From: Halovenus halobia
Lineage (GTDB): Archaea; Halobacteriota; Halobacteria; Halobacteriales; Haloarculaceae
Direction: 5' to 3'
Assembly: GCF_051414135.1 (NCBI RefSeq)
Contig: NZ_JBLKOA010000005.1
Span: 1-64,000 of the forward strand
Length of the DNA: 64,000 nt
The position numbers were made by a program, and so were the translations under genes. The notes beneath the pieces were generated by a model. It was not told the DNA's origin. It searched no databases and was given only the letters and a program-made list of their open reading frames with translations. Positions 33,828 to 42,852 of the stretch are shown in pieces; the first letter of the stretch is position 1, and the number at the start of each line of letters is the position of its first letter.

Positions 33828-36230
33828 ATGAGCGAGTACACACCCACCGCCGACGACCTGCTAAATCCCGCGACACTGCGCGAGAGTTATCCCGATTACG
33901 ACGACCAACTCGTCCACACACAGACCCAACCCGCCCGCGAGGGCGAGTACGTCGACGCCGAGTCGGTACTGCCCGGCGAGTTGGCCGCCAACCTGGGGAG
34001 TGACCTCTACGCTCACCAGGCCGAGGCAATCGAGCGTCTCCTCGACGGCGAGAACGTCACTGTCGCCACTTCGACGGCCTCCGGCAAGACGTGGATATAC
34101 GTGCTGTACTTCGCACTGTGCAAGCAGCGCAATCCTGACGCCCGCGCTCTCTTTCTCTATCCCACGAAGGCACTGAGTGCCGACCAGGAGGAAGCGGTCA
34201 ACGACCTCTTCGACCAGTTGGGTGTGGACGCGACTGCTGAGACCTACGACGGCGACACACCCACCGACAGACGACCGCTGATTCGTGACCGAGCCGACGT
34301 TGTCATCTCAAACTTTGCGGGGATGAACGTCTATCTCGACAACCACACGAAGTGGCGGTCGCTGTTTCGGGACTGCGAGTTGCTCGTCGTCGACGAGAGC
34401 CACACCTACACCGGGATTCACGGGATGCACGTCGCGTGGACGCTCCGACGGCTTCGCCGAATTATCGAGTACTACGGCGCGGACCCACAACTGGTCTGCT
34501 CGACTGCGACGATTGGCAATCCAGCAGAGCACTCGGAGACACTGACCGGCAGCGAGTTCAGCGTCGTCGACGAGGACGCCAGCCCGCACGGCCGCCGCGA
34601 AATTGCTTTCTGGCAACCCCGCGTCACTGGTGAGGACGGCCCGACCGAACTGCGCGACGACCCGATGCCCGACATGCGACAGGGTGCCACCGGCGAAGCC
34701 GCGGAGGTTGCGGCCCACCTCGGCCTGCACGGCGTCCAGACACTCGCCTTCGTCCGCTCGCGACAGGGGACCGAAATCGCGACGAAGCAGGCGGCCAACG
34801 CCGCACAAAAACATCCCAGCGGGAGCTATCTCGACGCCGACCCGTACCACGCGGGGCTGAGCAAGGAGAAACGCCGCTCGCTCGAATACGCACTCAAGCA
34901 GGGTGCCGCCGACGCTGTCTTCTCGACGAGCGCGCTCGAACTCGGCATCGATATCGGGTCGGTCGACGCAACAGTTCTTTCGGGATATCCCGGAACCCGG
35001 CAGTCGTTCTGGCAACAGATTGGCCGCGCTGGCCGGGGCACGGGAACGGCACTGTCGGTATTCGTCCCGCGAGGTGACGCCATCGACCAGTACATCCTCG
35101 ATAATCCCGACTACCTGCTCGCCGACGACGTGGAGGACGCGGTTATCGACCTGACGAACGACGCGGTCTACGCCCGCCATCTCCTCTGTGCCAGCGCGGA
35201 GCGACCGCTGACGTGGGATGACGCGGAGTGGTTCGGCCCCGAGGACCGACTCGCTCGGGCGGTTGAGATGTGGCGCGACGCCGGCCAGATGACTGGCGAC
35301 TTGGACCGCGGCGCACAGTACGCCGGACCGCCCCGGCCACAGGCCGACATCTCGATGTACGCGACGACTGACGAGCAGTACAGCGTCCGGTGTCAGAACG
35401 GCGATATCGACATGGAACCGCTGGGGCGGGACCGTGTCTACCGGGAGTACCACCCCGGCGCGCTGACGCTGTACGACGGCCAGCAGTACGAGGTCCAGGA
35501 GGTCGTTGAGGATGTTCCCCGGCCGTACGTCGAACTCCGGACGGTATCAGCCCGAGAGTACACGCGCACGCTGAGCGACAAGCAGATTCGCGATATCGAG
35601 AGCAAGCGCCATATCGACCTTGGCGACGGCTACGTCCTCCACGCCGGGATGGGCACCGTCGGCGTGCACTACCACTCGTTCAAGCGCATCGACCTCGACA
35701 CCGGCAAGCCGGTCGGCCCGCCGCAGGCGACGGGGTTGGACCCCATCTCACTGCGGACGCAGTTGACGTGGATCGAACTGCCTCGTGACTCGCTGGACCG
35801 TGTGCTTCGCGAGATTCCAGCCGAGTCGATGCTCGACCCACCCGAGGAGAGTCCGCTGGGCGAGCAGGAGTGGACGCTCGCGGGTGGATTGCACGGCGCA
35901 GAACACGGGATGATTAAACTCGCACCGCTGGCGTTGCGACTCGACAACTCCGATATGGGCGGGTTGAGCACACTCGCCCATCCCGAAACAGAGTCGCCGG
36001 TCTGGTTCATCCACGACGCTGTCGAGGGTGGGGTGGGGTTCGCACACAGCATCTACGACCACTTCGAAGACGTTGCGGAGAAAACCCGCGACCGGGTTGG
36101 GGCCTGCGACTGTGGCCGCGACGAGGGCTGTCCGGCCTGTTTGATGAGTTCACAGTGTGGCAACGAAAACGAGCCATTGCACCGGCCCGCGACGACGGCG
36201 TTTCTGGACGAAGTGCTTTCGCGGTTCTGA
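33828..36230 (+). CDS. DEAD/DEAH-box helicase with DUF1998, MrfA/YprA-like
   Basis: SF2 helicase of 800 aa. Walker A TSTASGKT (81-88), DESH (189-192), motif III-like STAT, and QQIGRAGRG (motif VI) are visible. The C-terminal DUF1998 region ends with a cysteine cluster CDCGRDEGCPACLMSSQCG (C760, C762, C768, C771, C777) that binds a metal in MrfA. It lacks the ubiquitin-like part of Hrq1 and fits MrfA. Co-transcribed with the nuclease. Role by family: opening damaged DNA for excision, independent of UvrABC. Abuts the convergent gene with no gap. Confidence 0.88.
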   Translation: MSEYTPTADDLLNPATLRESYPDYDDQLVHTQTQPAREGEYVDAESVLPGELAANLGSDLYAHQAEAIERLLDGENVTVATSTASGKTWIYVLYFALCKQRNPDARALFLYPTKALSADQEEAVNDLFDQLGVDATAETYDGDTPTDRRPLIRDRADVVISNFAGMNVYLDNHTKWRSLFRDCELLVVDESHTYTGIHGMHVAWTLRRLRRIIEYYGADPQLVCSTATIGNPAEHSETLTGSEFSVVDEDASPHGRREIAFWQPRVTGEDGPTELRDDPMPDMRQGATGEAAEVAAHLGLHGVQTLAFVRSRQGTEIATKQAANAAQKHPSGSYLDADPYHAGLSKEKRRSLEYALKQGAADAVFSTSALELGIDIGSVDATVLSGYPGTRQSFWQQIGRAGRGTGTALSVFVPRGDAIDQYILDNPDYLLADDVEDAVIDLTNDAVYARHLLCASAERPLTWDDAEWFGPEDRLARAVEMWRDAGQMTGDLDRGAQYAGPPRPQADISMYATTDEQYSVRCQNGDIDMEPLGRDRVYREYHPGALTLYDGQQYEVQEVVEDVPRPYVELRTVSAREYTRTLSDKQIRDIESKRHIDLGDGYVLHAGMGTVGVHYHSFKRIDLDTGKPVGPPQATGLDPISLRTQLTWIELPRDSLDRVLREIPAESMLDPPEESPLGEQEWTLAGGLHGAEHGMIKLAPLALRLDNSDMGGLSTLAHPETESPVWFIHDAVEGGVGFAHSIYDHFEDVAEKTRDRVGACDCGRDEGCPACLMSSQCGNENEPLHRPATTAFLDEVLSRF

Positions 36231-36926
36231 TTACCGCAGTTGGTCGAGCACTGGAATCTCTTCGACGCGCTCGCCGGCCTGTTCCCAGTCGATGCCCAAC
36301 GGCTTCTCGCCAGTTGCGGCCTCGATTGTCCGCTCAGGCGTGACGACTAGTTCCATTGGTACGTCGTGGCCACCCGTTGGAATTTCCTCGTCGACAACCT
36401 GCAGTTCGTGGACTGTCGTTGCCGTCGCGGTGCTGTCGTCGACCAGTCCGAACTCGCGCAGGACCGCGAACTCGAGGTCGCTGTAGCCTTCGCCCTTGCC
36501 GACGCGTTCGCCCGCCTCGGTGACTGCAACGCTGCCCGAGACAACCAGGTCAATCTCCGGCATCTCCTCGGGGCCGACTGGAACGCCCACCTCCGCGGAC
36601 CCGCCGACGGTCGTCGCGTGCTGGATATCCTCGATTTTTGCTGGGTCGAGTTCGAGAAAGCAGTTCTCGTCGCGCAACCGCGGGACGGCCATATAGAGCG
36701 TCTTGCCCTGCCGCAGCGCGGCCCGCCGCACCGGCAGTTGTGGCGCGTCGGGGTTTGCCTTGATTGTCTCGGCAGCCTGCCACGCTTCGGAGTCGACGAG
36801 TCGGTCGGCCGCCTCCGCCGCGCCCGCGAAATTTGGAATCCGGTTGTGTGGCGGGAATGGAAACCGCGCCTCGCCGCTGTCTTCGAGTTCGTCCCAGACC
36901 CGCTCACGGAGCGCTTGCTTGTCCAT
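36231..36926 (-). CDS. 5-formyltetrahydrofolate cyclo-ligase
   Basis: MTHFS-family protein of 231 aa that makes 5,10-methenyl-THF from 5-formyl-THF with ATP. MDKQALRERVWDELEDSG with a basic N-terminus, FPFPPHNRIPNFAGA, LPVRRAALRQGKTLYMAVPRL and GVPVGPEEMPEIDLVVSGSVAV follow the family pattern. The ATG at 36926 lies deep inside a longer open frame, which extends over the neighbouring metY region in antisense; the family start supports the short form. Divergent from metY, consistent with one-carbon/methionine metabolism. Confidence 0.85.
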   Translation of the reverse strand: MDKQALRERVWDELEDSGEARFPFPPHNRIPNFAGAAEAADRLVDSEAWQAAETIKANPDAPQLPVRRAALRQGKTLYMAVPRLRDENCFLELDPAKIEDIQHATTVGGSAEVGVPVGPEEMPEIDLVVSGSVAVTEAGERVGKGEGYSDLEFAVLREFGLVDDSTATATTVHELQVVDEEIPTGGHDVPMELVVTPERTIEAATGEKPLGIDWEQAGERVEEIPVLDQLR

Positions 36927-37015
36927 ACCCCTCGTTAGACGGCCACCGTCTTGATGGCCGCGAGTTTTGCCGTAACTCGTGGTTATAGATGTGTGGGGAT
37001 ATATGAGTGTGATAC
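36927..37015. promoter_or_regulatory. divergent promoter region, cyclo-ligase and metY-metX
   Basis: Two inverted repeats lie here: GGCCA (36941-36945) with TGGCC (36955-36959), and CGAGTT (36961-36966) with AACTCG (36974-36979). A TATA-like GTTATAG and GGATATATG follow before the metY start. These could be operators shared by both genes; no known consensus is matched. Confidence 0.35.
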
Positions 37016-38323
37016 ATGACTGAGGAACGAGAGCAGCCGCTGGGCTTTGCCAGTCGGTGTGTCCACGCCGGTCAGGAATCCCCGGACCCGGCGACAGGGG
37101 CTCGTGCCCCACCAATCTATCAGACCTCCTCGTATGTCTTCGAGGACGCTGACAACGCCGCCGCGCGGTACGCGCTGGAGGACGACGGCAACGTCTATTC
37201 GCGGTTCGATAACCCGACGGTGTCGATGCTCGAACGCCGTCTCGCCAGTCTGGAGGGTGCGTCGGGCGCACTCGCCACCGGGTCGGGGATGGCCGCGCTG
37301 GATGCCGCAACGACGGTACTGGCCGCCGCCGGTGACAATATCGTGACCGCGTCGTCAATCTACGGCGGGACTCATTCGTACTACTCGAATCTCGCGACCC
37401 GCCGCGGCGTCGAACCACGATTCGTCGACACGCTCGACCCTGCGGCCTACGACGAGGCCATCGACGAGGAGACTGCCTATGTCCACTTCGAGACCATCGG
37501 CAACCCCTCGCTCGTGACGCCAGACTTCGAGGCGATTGCCGAGGTGGCTCACGACCGCGGTGTCCCGGTCTTTGTGGATAACACGTTCGGGACACCGGCG
37601 CTCTGTCGCCCGCTGGAGTACGGCGCAGATTTGGTCTGGGAGTCGACGACGAAGTGGATTCACGGCTCTGGAACGACTGTTGGCGGTGTCCTCGTCGAGG
37701 ACGGCGAGTTCCCGTGGACGGAGCATTCCGAGCGATTCCCCGAAATCGGCGGCGACAACCCCGCCTTCGAGGCGGTCTTCGCCGAGCGATTCCCGGACCA
37801 ACCGGTAACGATGGCGGCCCGCCAGCGCGCGGTCCGCAGCGTTGGAAACGGGCAGAAACCGTTCGATGCGTGGCTGACGATGCAGGGGACGGAGACGCTC
37901 TCGTTGCGGATGGAACGGCACTGCTCGAACGCGCTGCGTGTCGCGGAGTATCTCGATGACCATCCCGCCGTGGCGTGGGTCAACTATCCCGGCCTCGACA
38001 GTCACGAGACACACGACAACGCCGCCGAGTATCTCGACGGCGGCTTCGGCGGTGTCCTCACCTTCGGCCTCGATGGTGGCTACGACGCGGCAGTGACACT
38101 CTGTGAAGAGACAGACATCGCGCAGTTTCTCGCCAATATCGGCGACGCGAAGACGCTCGTCATCCACCCCGCGAGCACCACTCACGCCCAGTTGAGCGAA
38201 GACGAACAGCGCGCTTCCGGCGTGACGCCGGACCTCATTCGCCTCTCGGTCGGCATCGAGGACGTCGACGATATCAAAGCGGATTTAGACCAGGCCATCG
38301 ACAGCGCCGAGGTGGACGCATGA
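37016..38323 (+). CDS. metY: O-acetylhomoserine sulfhydrylase / aminocarboxypropyltransferase
   Basis: PLP enzyme of 435 aa making homocysteine from O-acetylhomoserine and sulfide. APPIYQTSSYVFED, SRFDNPTVSMLERR and the PLP lysine Lys213 in STTKWIHGSGTT are family marks. The length above 420 and RSVGNGQKPFDAWLTMQGTETL fit the MetY (long) rather than the MetB/MetC group. It overlaps metX by 4 nt (GTGGACGCATGAACG), so both steps are made together. Confidence 0.92.
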   Translation: MTEEREQPLGFASRCVHAGQESPDPATGARAPPIYQTSSYVFEDADNAAARYALEDDGNVYSRFDNPTVSMLERRLASLEGASGALATGSGMAALDAATTVLAAAGDNIVTASSIYGGTHSYYSNLATRRGVEPRFVDTLDPAAYDEAIDEETAYVHFETIGNPSLVTPDFEAIAEVAHDRGVPVFVDNTFGTPALCRPLEYGADLVWESTTKWIHGSGTTVGGVLVEDGEFPWTEHSERFPEIGGDNPAFEAVFAERFPDQPVTMAARQRAVRSVGNGQKPFDAWLTMQGTETLSLRMERHCSNALRVAEYLDDHPAVAWVNYPGLDSHETHDNAAEYLDGGFGGVLTFGLDGGYDAAVTLCEETDIAQFLANIGDAKTLVIHPASTTHAQLSEDEQRASGVTPDLIRLSVGIEDVDDIKADLDQAIDSAEVDA

Positions 38324-39525
38324 ACGTCGAACACAACACTGCCTCGCTCGGTGAATTCGAGTTCGAGTGTGGCGAATCGATCCCCGAACTCGAACTCGCT
38401 TACGAGACGTACGGCGAATTCACCGGCGAGAATGCGGTGCTGGTCTGTCACGCACTGACCGGCAGCGCCCACGTCGCGGGCCACAGCCGCGCCTCTGGGA
38501 CGGCCGGACAGGCCCGAGCGTGGTGGGACGACATCGTCGGCCCCGGCAAAGCCATCGACACCACGGAGTACTTCGTGGTCTGTGCGAACGTGCCCGGGTC
38601 GTGTTATGGCTCGACCGGCCCCAAATCGACCAATCCAGAGACGGGCGAACCGTACGGAACCGAGTTCCCGGCGGTGACGGTTACCGACTGGACCGAGGCA
38701 CAGCGTCGCCTGCTGGACGAACTCGGCATTCCCCACCTCCACGCCGTCGTCGGCGGCAGTGTCGGCGGGATGAACGTCCTCGAATGGGCAAAACGACACC
38801 CTGACCACGTCGAACGCATCATTCCAATCGCCGCCGCTGCCCGTCTCGACCCGCAGTGTCTCGCCCTCGACGCGATTGCTCGCCGTGCGATTACGACCGA
38901 CCACAACTGGAATCGCGGCGAGTATTACGACGGCGAGCCACCGTCGGACGGGCTGGCACTCGCTCGCCAGATTGGCCACGTGATGTATCTCTCGAAGTCC
39001 TCGATGGAACGGAAGTTCGGCCGCCGCGCTGCCGGCCGCGACGCCGTTCGGACGTTCCCGAGCGACCCGGCCGCTGGCTTCTTCCCGTACCGGGATGTCG
39101 AGTCCTACCTCGACTATCAGGCCGAGAAGTTCGTCGAGCGATTCGACGCCAACTCCTACCTCTACTTGACGCGCGCGATGGACAACTACGACCTCTCGCA
39201 GGGATTCGAAGGAGATACCGACGCACTTGCTGCCTTCGACGGCGACGCGCTGGTTATCTCATTCACGGAGGACTGGCACTTCACATCCGCACAGGCTGAG
39301 GCGCTCGCTGACGCGATGCGAGAGTCGGCTGTCGATGTTGCACACCACGTCATCGAATCGGACCACGGCCACGACGCGTTTCTGGTGGAACCGGATAACG
39401 TCGGCCCACCAGTGTCGGATTTCCTCGAAGAAGGGCTGTCAGGCAAGGCGATTACCGACACCGACGAGGACTTCGAACCCGACGACGAGTTCGCGCCGGT
39501 CCACACGAGTCTGTTCTCACAGTGA
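38320..39525 (+). CDS. metX: homoserine O-acetyltransferase
   Basis: Acetylates homoserine with acetyl-CoA for methionine synthesis. Alpha/beta hydrolase fold, 401 aa, nucleophile Ser147 in VVGGSVGGMN, HALTGSAHVAG early and the catalytic DWHF (Asp) and DHGHDAFL (His) near the end. The order metY-metX with a 4-nt overlap is common in haloarchaea. The last 40 residues are an acidic tail. Confidence 0.95.
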   Translation: MNVEHNTASLGEFEFECGESIPELELAYETYGEFTGENAVLVCHALTGSAHVAGHSRASGTAGQARAWWDDIVGPGKAIDTTEYFVVCANVPGSCYGSTGPKSTNPETGEPYGTEFPAVTVTDWTEAQRRLLDELGIPHLHAVVGGSVGGMNVLEWAKRHPDHVERIIPIAAAARLDPQCLALDAIARRAITTDHNWNRGEYYDGEPPSDGLALARQIGHVMYLSKSSMERKFGRRAAGRDAVRTFPSDPAAGFFPYRDVESYLDYQAEKFVERFDANSYLYLTRAMDNYDLSQGFEGDTDALAAFDGDALVISFTEDWHFTSAQAEALADAMRESAVDVAHHVIESDHGHDAFLVEPDNVGPPVSDFLEEGLSGKAITDTDEDFEPDDEFAPVHTSLFSQ

Positions 39526-39555
39526 TTTTTTCTGCCCGGCCGCTGAGGCTCGGAT

Positions 39556-40044
39556 ATGGAGATTGCAATCGTCAGCGACACGCACATTCCCTCGCGCGAG
39601 CAGTCGATTCCCGACGCCTTCCAGGAGCGTATCGCCGCGGCCGACCACGTTGTTCACGCGGGCGATTTCGACTCGAAGGGGGCGCTCGCCGACATGCGCG
39701 AGTTGGCTCCGGAACTCACCGCCGTGGCCGGAAACATGGACCCACAAGTTGGACTGCCCGACGTTGCGTCGGTTGAACTCGGCGGCGTCGAGTTCGTCGT
39801 CACCCACGGCACTGGCTCCCCGCGTGGCTACGAGCGCCGAGTCGAAACGGCGGTCCGCGAACACGCTGATAGCGACGCGATTGGCGTCGCTGGCCACACC
39901 CACGAACTGCTCGATACCACCCACAATGGGGTTCGACTGCTCAACCCCGGCAGTCTCACCGGCGCACAACCGGCCACTCGGGCGACGATGCTGACCGCCA
40001 CCGCCGCCGAGGGCGACCTCTCCGTCACCGTTCACGAGCAGTAA
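39556..40044 (+). CDS. MJ0936/YfcE-type phosphodiesterase
   Basis: Calcineurin-like metallophosphoesterase of 162 aa. IAIVSDTHIP, HAGDFDSKG, AVAGNMD, VTHGTG, AGHTHE and LLNPGSLTG give all metal-binding motifs of the YfcE/MJ0936 group. Cleaves phosphodiesters in vitro in relatives; natural substrate unknown. Follows metX by 30 nt, perhaps in the same transcript. Confidence 0.92.
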   Translation: MEIAIVSDTHIPSREQSIPDAFQERIAAADHVVHAGDFDSKGALADMRELAPELTAVAGNMDPQVGLPDVASVELGGVEFVVTHGTGSPRGYERRVETAVREHADSDAIGVAGHTHELLDTTHNGVRLLNPGSLTGAQPATRATMLTATAAEGDLSVTVHEQ

Positions 40045-40090
40045 TCGTCAGTTCCGGACTGTTTTTGCGTGGCTGTCCCACAGTACCAGT

Positions 40091-40843
40091 ATGAACGTCT
40101 TCGCCGTCGAGGGGTTGCCAGAAATCGAACCCGGCGACGATATTGCCGGGATGATTGCCGACCGGGTTGATCTGCGCCCGGACGATGTCGTCTGCGTCGC
40201 GAGTACAATCGTCTCGAAGACTGAGGGCCGACAGGCCGACCTCGCCGAGTTCGAGGCTGGCGAGCAGGCCCAAGACATCGCCGAGCGCGTCGGCGAGGCC
40301 GCCGACGAAACGAAAGATCCTCGCTTCGCCCAAGCCGTCATCGAAGAGAGCGAGGAACTGCTGATGGAGTTCCCGATTATGCTCGCGGTGACGCAGTTCG
40401 GTCACATTGGCGTCAACGCGGGCATCGACCGCTCGAACATCCCCGACGCTGAACTGTTACTCTTACCGAAAGACCCGACTGCAAGCGCACAGCGACTCCA
40501 CGACGACCTTGGCGTCCCGGTAATCGTCACCGACACGTCGGGGCGGCCGTTCCGTCACGGCCAGCGCGGCGTCGCAATCGGGTGGGCAGGGATGCCCGCG
40601 GCCAGAGACTGGCGCGGAACAACCGACCGCGACGGGAAAGAACTCGAAGCGACCGTCCAGGCGGTTGTCGACGAACTCGCTGCCGCGGCAAATCTCGTCA
40701 CTGGCGAGGGCGACGGCGGCAATCCTGTTGCAGTCGTTCGAGACTGGGAATTTGGCGATTTTGATGGGAGTGACGCCCTCTTCCGTGAGGAGGACGAAGA
40801 CCTCATCCAACCCGCTATCAAGGAGTACTATGCTGGGAATTGA
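40091..40843 (+). CDS. cofE: coenzyme F420-0:L-glutamate ligase
   Basis: GTP-dependent ligase adding glutamates to F420-0, 250 aa. VFAVEGLPEIEPGDDIA, VASTIVSKTEGR, HIGVNAGIDRSNIP and VIVTDTSGRPFRHGQRGVAIG are CofE signatures. It overlaps the downstream F420-type reductase gene by 14 nt, so cofactor maker and cofactor user are coupled. Confidence 0.95.
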   Translation: MNVFAVEGLPEIEPGDDIAGMIADRVDLRPDDVVCVASTIVSKTEGRQADLAEFEAGEQAQDIAERVGEAADETKDPRFAQAVIEESEELLMEFPIMLAVTQFGHIGVNAGIDRSNIPDAELLLLPKDPTASAQRLHDDLGVPVIVTDTSGRPFRHGQRGVAIGWAGMPAARDWRGTTDRDGKELEATVQAVVDELAAAANLVTGEGDGGNPVAVVRDWEFGDFDGSDALFREEDEDLIQPAIKEYYAGN

Positions 40844-41807
40844 ACTCACGCCGGAACATCCGGTCGACCGAATTGGTGGCCTCGCAGAGCACGCGGAGTC
40901 TGCTGGCTTCGATACTGTCTTTGTTAGCCATCATTACAACAACCGCGACGAATTCGTCGCGCTGGCAGATATCGCCCGCCGGACCGAGGAGGTTCGACTG
41001 GGGCCAGGAATCACCAACCCTTACGAGGTACACCCGGTGACGCTGGCCTCGCGGGCAGCGACCATCGACGAACTTTCCGGGGGCCGCGGCGTCTACGGCA
41101 TCGGCCCGGGTGACCGCTCGACACTCGCGAACCTCGGCTACGACCAGGACGACGCGCTTCGGCGCACGCTCGAAACGATGCAGGTCAGCCGGAAGCTCTG
41201 GGACGGCGACCGTGTCGACCACGACGGCACGTTCGAGGCCGTGGACGCTGGGTTGAACTACGACGCCCGCCAACTCCCGGTCTACGTCGGCGCACAGGGG
41301 CCACATATGACCCGGATGGCCGCGAAGTACGGCGACGGTGTCCTCTACAACGGTTCACACCCTCGCGACCTCGCGTGGGCCGGCGACCGTGTCGACGAAG
41401 GACTCGAGGAGCGCCCGGACCATCGGGGAACTTTCGACTTCGCCGCGTACGCGAGCGTGAGCCTCGCAACTGACGAGGAGGCTGCCCGCGAGGCCGCCCG
41501 CCCGCCGGTTGCGTTCATCGCCAGCGGCGCACCAAAGCCAGTGCTCGACCGCCACGGTCTCGACAGTGAGCGGGCGAGCGACATTGGCGTGGCTATCGCT
41601 GGCGGCGACTTCGAGAGAGCGTTTGGGCAGGTGAGCGACGCAATGATCGACGCCTTCTGTATTGCTGGCACGCCAGACAGTACGCGTGACCGCTTCGAGG
41701 CCGTCTGTACTGAGGCAGACAGTCTCGTGATGGGCTCACCGCTGGGTCCTGACTTAGACGCGGCAGTCGAACTTATGGGCGAGCTGTCAGGCGAACTGGA
41801 ACTGTAG
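40830..41807 (+). CDS. mer: F420-dependent 5,10-methylene-H4MPT reductase-like oxidoreductase
   Basis: Luciferase-like F420 oxidoreductase of 325 aa. GIELTPEHPVDRIGGLAEHAE, GPGITNPYEVHPVTLASRAATID and YGIGPGDRSTLANLG closely follow Mer of methanogens. Haloarchaea make folate-like C1 carriers rather than H4MPT, so the substrate is likely methylene-tetrahydrofolate. The ATG lies inside cofE with a 14-nt overlap in a different frame. Confidence 0.85.
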   Translation: MLGIELTPEHPVDRIGGLAEHAESAGFDTVFVSHHYNNRDEFVALADIARRTEEVRLGPGITNPYEVHPVTLASRAATIDELSGGRGVYGIGPGDRSTLANLGYDQDDALRRTLETMQVSRKLWDGDRVDHDGTFEAVDAGLNYDARQLPVYVGAQGPHMTRMAAKYGDGVLYNGSHPRDLAWAGDRVDEGLEERPDHRGTFDFAAYASVSLATDEEAAREAARPPVAFIASGAPKPVLDRHGLDSERASDIGVAIAGGDFERAFGQVSDAMIDAFCIAGTPDSTRDRFEAVCTEADSLVMGSPLGPDLDAAVELMGELSGELEL

Positions 41808-41813
41808 AAGACG

Positions 41814-42026
41814 TTATTCTTTGGGGTGTTCGGCACCGAACGATTCCGGCAGGAACGGGCTCAGGAGTGCGCCGGTCGAGAGGTAGCCGAAGTACAGCAG
41901 TGGTGCGCCGACGAAGAGCGCGCCGAACAGCACGAGCAGACCCTCGATTGGGCCCTGCATGGCGACCTCGGCGAACTTCCCGGGCATCTCGATGAGGCTC
42001 TCGACGAACCGCGATGGAATGCTCAT
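41814..42026 (-). CDS. small membrane protein
   Basis: A 70-aa protein with two hydrophobic stretches (about 26-45 and 47-60), preceded by an amphipathic MSIPSRFVESLIEMPGKFAE. A family is not recognised. Convergent with the mer-like gene, 6 nt apart, which supports a real gene. Confidence 0.5.
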   Translation of the reverse strand: MSIPSRFVESLIEMPGKFAEVAMQGPIEGLLVLFGALFVGAPLLYFGYLSTGALLSPFLPESFGAEHPKE

Positions 42027-42583
42027 ACTCGTGTGTTAGCCGGGGTGTACTTGTGTGTGTCCCTCTCTGATTAGTGGGTGTTTTTTGCGATTGTCAGTTT
42101 GGAGAACCAGAAAGCCCCCGTCCGTTCGAGTCGGGGGGCTCGCTGCGCGCGCTTCGCGTGCTTACGTCGCCCGCCTTCCTCGAACGGACGGCCCCTTTCA
42201 GTCCCACCCGCGGTGGCCTGTGCCACAAGCAATAGGGTGGGACTGAAAGGGGCGACGAGCGTGGCGGCGAAGCCGCCACGTTATGCGGCGGCGGGCGTGC
42301 CCGCCGCCCAGGCTACGCGAACCCCGGCGTCCGCGGCTTCTTCTCGCGGCTTCGCCGCTCGAACGGGTCGCGGAACTCCGTTCCGCGCTCTCGCCGCAGG
42401 CTCGGGAGACGGAGTCTCCCGGTGACGCAAGCACCGCAACGGAGTGAGGAGCGCAGCGAGTCGCGGGAGTGTAGCCCGCCGGGGCTTTCCGGTTGTTCGC
42501 AGTCGCTCAGGCACACAGCTCAGAAAAGACAACCACTCCTCGGGACCAATAAGCTGAGATGGCTGGGGTTGTTCACACAAAGT
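42027..42583. repeat. chain of perfect hairpins in a 557-nt gene-free region
   Basis: Between the small membrane protein and the DUF7573-like gene I see a row of stem-loops: 42118-42130 with 42179-42191 (13 bp); 42113-42119 with 42134-42140 (7 bp, exclusive of the first); 42191-42209 with 42235-42253 (19 bp, no mismatch); 42260-42268 with 42272-42280; 42287-42296 with 42299-42308; 42346-42350 with 42354-42358; 42369-42376 with 42380-42387; 42404-42410 with 42414-42420. Several have 2-3-nt loops. Open frames here look non-coding. No direct repeats or spacers as in CRISPR. Confidence 0.7.
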
Positions 42584-42814
42584 ATGTCTGACCGCTCGCT
42601 CGATGACTTCGCTGCTGATTCCGAGGAGACAGACACCGAGGATTCCGACGAAACAGCCGAAGCAGGCGAACCTGACGAGCAAACCGTCGACCCCGCTGTG
42701 GCGACTTCCACGCTCCACAGTGACGGCATAGCCTGCGAGTCCTGTGGAGAGTCCGTCCGGCGGCGCTGGCTCGACGACGGCGCGTACGTCTGTGCGGAAT
42801 GCAAAGAGTGGTAG
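42584..42814 (+). CDS. DUF7573-like zinc-ribbon protein
   Basis: A 76-aa protein: an acidic Ser/Asp/Glu/Thr-rich N-terminal part (about 1-40) and a C-terminal zinc ribbon with CESCGESVRRRWLDDG and CAEC, two CxxC knuckles 17 residues apart. The MSDRSLDDF start and the terminal CAECKEW fit a haloarchaeal small family (DUF7573, from memory). Function unknown. Confidence 0.7.
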   Translation: MSDRSLDDFAADSEETDTEDSDETAEAGEPDEQTVDPAVATSTLHSDGIACESCGESVRRRWLDDGAYVCAECKEW

Positions 42815-42852
42815 CCGCGGATTCTTTTGTGCTGGCGTGACACGTCTCACAC

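Noticed and set aside
34308..35453. 381-aa minus-strand frame over the helicase gene
   Set aside because: Antisense to clear helicase motifs; composition is that of a shadow frame.
36231..37595. 454-aa reading of the cyclo-ligase gene
   Set aside because: The first 220 residues are Arg/Pro-rich noise antisense to metY; the family start is at 36926.
42191..42253. possible CRISPR repeat because the arm looks like GTCCCACC...GACTGAAA
   Set aside because: Only one inverted pair, no array of direct repeats and spacers, and no cas genes.
42078..42850. frames of 61-189 aa in the hairpin region
   Set aside because: They follow the palindromes, are Arg/Ala/Pro-rich on both strands and show no motif.
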